NCBI GenBank assembly: GCA_014896455.1
Contig: JADBKJ010000001.1
Location: 45,405 to 109,404 of the forward strand
Source: Thermoanaerobacter sp.
GTDB lineage: Bacteria; Bacillota; Thermoanaerobacteria; Thermoanaerobacterales; Thermoanaerobacteraceae
Direction of reading: 5' to 3'
DNA length: 64,000 nt
Shown: positions 60,967 through 64,000 of the stretch, one piece after another
Numbering within the stretch: the first letter of the stretch is position 1
How the letters are laid out: every line of letters begins with the position of its first letter
The notes under the pieces: model-generated
What the model was told of the DNA's origin: nothing
Database searches by the model: none
The model's input: only the letters and a program-made list of their open reading frames with translations
Program-made: the position numbers and the translations under genes

Positions 60967-61002
60967 ATAAAAAATGAGAGTAGCGAAAGCTACTACTCTC
61001 AT
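60967..61002 (-). terminator. terminator of the transposon operon
   Basis: GAGAGTAG-TAGCTTTCG-CTACTCTC followed by AUUUUUUAUU on the minus strand, at the stop codon of the ATPase gene. Confidence 0.8.
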
Positions 61003-61799
61003 AAACTGATTTCATTTTGTGCCTGGTATATTACTTCTTCATCTATTTCTCTTAGCCTCTTAGAATACGCATAGAGTAAAGAAGCTGTTACCAGGTTATT
61101 TATTATCCTTGGGAGCCCTTTTGTTAGAGAATATATTGCTTCATATGCTGATGGTGTAAATATATCATCCACCACTCCAGCTATTTTCATTCTTGTTTTT
61201 ATATAATCTTGAATTTCTTCTTTTTTTAGCCCTTGCATTACATACTTTATAGAAATTCTTTGCCTTAGTGCACTGTTTACATTCAAGGCTAGTTTGTTTC
61301 TTATGTGTGGTTGTCCTGAAAGTATCAATATATAGGGGTTTTGAGAATCCATATTAAAGTTAAATATTATTCTCAAATCTTCAAGAACATCATTAGAAAC
61401 CAGTTGTATTTCATCTAATATTATGACAGGAGTTATCTTCTGGCTATAGTAAAGTTCTGTTATCGCTCTTTGTATCTGGTGAAAGAGCGTTACTTTTTTG
61501 TATGAGGGTGTTTCGCCTAAAATCATAGCCAATGCTTGATAGAATTCTCTCACTGTGAGTGTAGAAAGGGCAAAGTAACATGGTTTAAATGTAGAACGAT
61601 TGAGGCTTTCAGCATATTTTCTTAATGCGGTAGATTTGCCTGAACCGGCCTCCCCAACGACAAGTCCTATACCCCTTGTTTCTTGTAAATATTTTAGCCT
61701 GGCATTTAATTCAGCAATGTCTTCACTTATGTAAAGGTCGTTTACACTTATCTCTTTAGAAAATGGATTAAATTTCATTCCAAAATATTGGGTAAACAT
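60999..61799 (-). CDS. AAA ATPase of transposition (ExeA/TniB-like)
   Basis: A 266-residue P-loop ATPase: Walker A VVGEAGSGKSTALRK, Walker B VIILDEIQLVSNDVL, and C-terminal winged domain. Proteins of this type act with DDE integrases in Tn7, Tn5053 and Mu-type systems to choose or hold target DNA. ATG at 61799 with AGAGGTGTTTACA upstream; a GTG three codons earlier overlaps it. It starts 17 bp after the transposase gene. Confidence 0.9.
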   Translation of the reverse strand: MFTQYFGMKFNPFSKEISVNDLYISEDIAELNARLKYLQETRGIGLVVGEAGSGKSTALRKYAESLNRSTFKPCYFALSTLTVREFYQALAMILGETPSYKKVTLFHQIQRAITELYYSQKITPVIILDEIQLVSNDVLEDLRIIFNFNMDSQNPYILILSGQPHIRNKLALNVNSALRQRISIKYVMQGLKKEEIQDYIKTRMKIAGVVDDIFTPSAYEAIYSLTKGLPRIINNLVTASLLYAYSKRLREIDEEVIYQAQNEISL

Positions 61800-61816
61800 T
61801 GTAAACACCTCTTTTT

Positions 61817-63142
61817 TTAATCAATGATATCATTAAAGGATATTACTGGGGAATTAGGTTTTGCCGCAAAATCCACAGTATCTTCATTTTCGCTTACAAC
61901 CTTTCTGTCTTCGATATATTCTACAGGAATTTTAGCATTATCATGAAAATTTACCTTATACGCTTCCCCTACTTTTTTGCCTTCATGAAAAAGTAGAAGG
62001 GGTGTATTATCCTTAAGCCACTGCGGGTCATATCTGACTTCTAAGCGCATACCTTTAAACTTTTCTTCTGTTTCATAAAGTATATTTTCCACTTTAAGTG
62101 TAGCATCTTTGTTTACTTTACGATTTACTCTTATGAGAAAACATTCATTCAACATATCTATGTCACCACACATATTTACCCTTGATATTTGAGACATGAA
62201 AAAATCTAAAGGACTCATGCCAATACTACTGTGTTCTTTTCGGTTGTAATCATTCTCCAACCATTTAAAAAACATCATATTGAGCTCATCTATACTCTTT
62301 ATGGATGTAGGATCTATTGTGCTTAAAAATCTCATTCTCACCGTATGAAAGAATCTTTCTATTTTCCCTTTTGAATGAGGCGAAAAGGGCTCAGCATGAA
62401 TAAGAGATGTACCTAATGATGCACATATATATTCAAATTGAGTGCTTCTATATATCTTTCCATTGTCAGTGTAGAGCATTTTGGGTATTCCCCTTCTTAG
62501 CACTGCTTCTTTAAATGAGTCTCTTAAAGCTGAAAAATTCTGGGTATAGTAAAAGCGAGCATAGGTACACAGCCTGGAAGCATCATCTATATATGCAATA
62601 AGGTACGTTTGTCTCTTTGTTTTACCTTCTTTAATATATGGCCCATACATGACATCAGTCTGCCACAGTTCATTGATGAATTCATGGGAAAATCTCTTTG
62701 TTTTACCCTCTTTTTCTTTATCTAAAGATTTTACAGGAATGTTTTTCAAAAACCTATAGAATGTCGAAAGGGATACTTTATCCGGTGATATTATTCCCTC
62801 TCCTATCAATGTCTCATAAAGAAGTTTGTTTGGCATTTCAGGATGTTCAAGCTTCTTTTGCTTTATTTTCTCTGAAAGTTCAAAGTCTATCTTTCTGTAT
62901 TTGCCTCTGTCGCTTCGATAACCCGGCTTTAACGCTTCTATACCGCCTCTTAAATACTGATATAGCCACCCTCTAAGTGTCTTGGGAGTATATCTTCTCA
63001 TTCCAAGATAAGGTATCTCAATAGGTTTATCGGAAAGAGCATCAAAATATTCTTTCTGATTTTTTACCTGTCCGTTTAGCACCGGACTTATCAGTGAAAA
63101 TCTCTTTAATGCTATAGCTTCTCTCGCTTTTTCATCAAGCAT
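61817..63142 (-). CDS. DDE-type integrase/transposase (rve fold)
   Basis: 441 residues. HTH N-terminus (about 52-140, KTLRGWLYQYLRGGIEALKPGYRSDRG), then an RNase H-like integrase domain with catalytic Asp163 (WQTDVMYG), Asp226 (LYTDNGKIY) and Glu262 (SKGKIERFF), 35 residues after the second Asp. A beta-barrel and basic tail follow. This is the cut-and-join enzyme of a Tn7/Mu/Tn5053-like module. ATG with AAGGGGGAAC upstream. Confidence 0.93.
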   Translation of the reverse strand: MLDEKAREAIALKRFSLISPVLNGQVKNQKEYFDALSDKPIEIPYLGMRRYTPKTLRGWLYQYLRGGIEALKPGYRSDRGKYRKIDFELSEKIKQKKLEHPEMPNKLLYETLIGEGIISPDKVSLSTFYRFLKNIPVKSLDKEKEGKTKRFSHEFINELWQTDVMYGPYIKEGKTKRQTYLIAYIDDASRLCTYARFYYTQNFSALRDSFKEAVLRRGIPKMLYTDNGKIYRSTQFEYICASLGTSLIHAEPFSPHSKGKIERFFHTVRMRFLSTIDPTSIKSIDELNMMFFKWLENDYNRKEHSSIGMSPLDFFMSQISRVNMCGDIDMLNECFLIRVNRKVNKDATLKVENILYETEEKFKGMRLEVRYDPQWLKDNTPLLLFHEGKKVGEAYKVNFHDNAKIPVEYIEDRKVVSENEDTVDFAAKPNSPVISFNDIID

Positions 63143-63278
63143 TTATATGTTCCCCCTTCACTTTTTTGATTTCTTAATCGTAATTTTAGCTCATACCTGG
63201 GGGACATTAAAGGAAAAAGTTATGTTGCTAAGAAAAAATCAAAATTTTTATTTAAATTTTTCAGGTTTAATGCTAAAA

Positions 63279-63860
63279 TTATGTGAGAGAGGCCAGAAAT
63301 GATTTTTGGCAATGAGCATAAAACCGTTGGGAGAAGAGTGGTACAATGCTTATTATGCCCAAAATCTCTCTGGCCCTCTCTCTTTGTGAGTCAGTCTCAG
63401 ATAACTTTATGTAAGGGTCTATTTGCCTTAATCCGTATATGATAAAACTTAAATTATTCATTATCCTTTTGGTGTAAAAATATATATGCTGTCTTGAAAA
63501 TAGTATGGTGGGAAAGTTTCTTTTTAAGTCACTTATGAAAGAACTGAGAGTTTTTTCTCTTGTAAGTGTCTCTTTTAAAGACTTTACAATCATATTGAAA
63601 GAATACTGAAAATGGGGAAGACAGAAATCAGGGAGGTAGGAAAGAGTTCTTTTACACACAGGACATATATATCTTCTTATGGCTATTTTTATACAGTTAG
63701 GTCCATCTAAATAGTAACGGTAATAAAACCCGTGCTTTTTTAGTTTTACTCTACACTTGCAATCGGGATAAGGACATATATATGGTGGGTCAGGAAAATT
63801 GTAATCTTTACCTTTATGTAAATACTCTTCAATGTTATCAACATGGAAAATTATTTGCAT
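63279..63860 (-). CDS. DUF6431-like zinc-ribbon protein, third transposon gene
   Basis: A 193-residue protein. The N-terminus has two CxxC-type zinc motifs (CPYPDCKCRVKLKKHGFYYRYY; CPVCKRTLSYLPDFCLP), matching DUF6431-type proteins seen upstream of DDE/ExeA transposase pairs. The C-terminus is helical and basic. A target or site-recognition role, like TniQ or TnsD in other systems, is my inference. The ATG at 63860 has GGAGAGGTTACTT upstream. A 17-bp perfect inverted repeat lies just upstream (63880-63933). Confidence 0.75.
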   Translation of the reverse strand: MQIIFHVDNIEEYLHKGKDYNFPDPPYICPYPDCKCRVKLKKHGFYYRYYLDGPNCIKIAIRRYICPVCKRTLSYLPDFCLPHFQYSFNMIVKSLKETLTREKTLSSFISDLKRNFPTILFSRQHIYFYTKRIMNNLSFIIYGLRQIDPYIKLSETDSQRERAREILGIISIVPLFSQRFYAHCQKSFLASLT

Positions 63861-63879
63861 AAGTAACCTCTCCAATTAA

Positions 63880-63933
63880 AATTAATGCTAAAGGAATCTG
63901 AAAAAATTTTTTTAAATTCCTTTAGCATTAATT
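63880..63933. repeat. 17-bp perfect inverted repeat upstream of the DUF6431-like gene
   Basis: ATTAATGCTAAAGGAAT, a roughly 20-nt A/T-rich spacer, then ATTCCTTTAGCATTAAT. Likely an operator or hairpin in the leader of the transposon operon. Confidence 0.55.
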
Positions 63934-64000
63934 TTATCACAAGATTATTTAATCTGAAAAATTTTATCGATTTTGGGCTAAATTAATTTGAGAAATGACA

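Larger units (their letters stand above)
60784..64000 (-). mobile_element. three-gene transposon (DUF6431-like, DDE transposase, ExeA/TniB-like ATPase), right end at or beyond the window edge
   Basis: Left end TGTGGTCAATTCTCAAATTAAAT (60784 on). Read inward, the right edge gives TGTCATTTCTCAAATTAATT, an inverted match. The 12-mer TTTCTCAAATTA also occurs internally at 60859-60870, followed by the same TTACAGCC-like tail, so each end seems to carry repeated transposase sites. The three genes are transcribed leftward toward a terminator at 60967-61002. The element interrupts the ISLre2-type remnant. Confidence 0.75.

Noticed and set aside
63279..63396. Complementary GAGAGAGGCCAGA and TCTCTCTGGCC segments at 63283 and 63364 as a transposon end
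   Set aside because: They lie inside the 3' end of the DUF6431-like gene and do not match the terminal repeats at 60784 and 64000.

Overview
This window looks like chromosome of an AT-rich, thermophilic, endospore-forming, H2-evolving clostridium, most likely Thermoanaerobacter or Caldanaerobacter. The reasons are a six-subunit Ech-type [NiFe] hydrogenase with its hyp maturation genes, sporulation genes (spmA, spmB, gin, a Spo0F-like receiver, abrB), a SigI/RsgI pair, CtsR- and T-box-type regulation, and Bacillus-like gene order in several blocks (ywmB-murA; metG-tatD-yabE-ksgA; csfB/gin-yaaO-tmk-yaaQ-yaaR-holB-yaaT). The species is inferred from these features and was not searched.

Layout. 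1-3.5 kb: start of an OPT-family transporter, murA and ywmB, and a small membrane protein behind two CtsR-type operators. 3.5-9.7 kb: a leftward run (ZIP transporter, sua5, fused ywlE-rpiB, upp, dCMP deaminase, tagO, mnaA). 10.3-15.6 kb: rho-rpmE-tdk-yqhQ-prmC-prfA. 15.9-17.3 kb: fba and a receiver protein. 17.5-28.1 kb: echABCDEF-hypABFCDE, a single leftward unit behind a consensus sigma-A promoter. 28.3-32.3 kb: a short FtsH-like membrane protease with a membrane partner, then a scrambled segment with an inverted, decayed copy of that protease gene between an ANTAR-gene remnant and an Mrp-like remnant. 32.3-36.1 kb: sigI-rsgI, an SLH/PrcB surface protein and an HPr-like protein lacking the catalytic His. 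36-45 kb: ksgA-yabE-tatD-metG (T-box), cca, spmBA. 45-53 kb: abrB, CDF transporter, rsmI, tRNA methyltransferase, arginine deiminase, a large phosphatase-fold membrane protein, TauE/DUF1634. 53-59.8 kb: ricT-holB-yaaR-darA-tmk-ldc-gin, tag and glucokinase. 59.9-64 kb: a dead ISLre2-type element interrupted by a three-gene transposon (DUF6431-like zinc protein, DDE transposase, ExeA/TniB-like ATPase).

The most unusual feature is a non-coding, near-palindromic repeat of about 265 bp, present four times (523-786, 9979-10244, 30854-31116, 35398-35719). Every copy abuts a Rho-independent terminator hairpin, and at three sites the hairpin is duplicated on both sides. The core is GC-rich in an AT-rich genome. 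The copies show compensatory base changes that keep stems paired, so a structured RNA or DNA hairpin appears to be what is conserved. No protein in the window obviously mobilises it.

Most genes are ordinary housekeeping, so effort went into start sites, promoters, terminators, remnants and odd features. All family calls are from reading the translated sequence; no database search was run.
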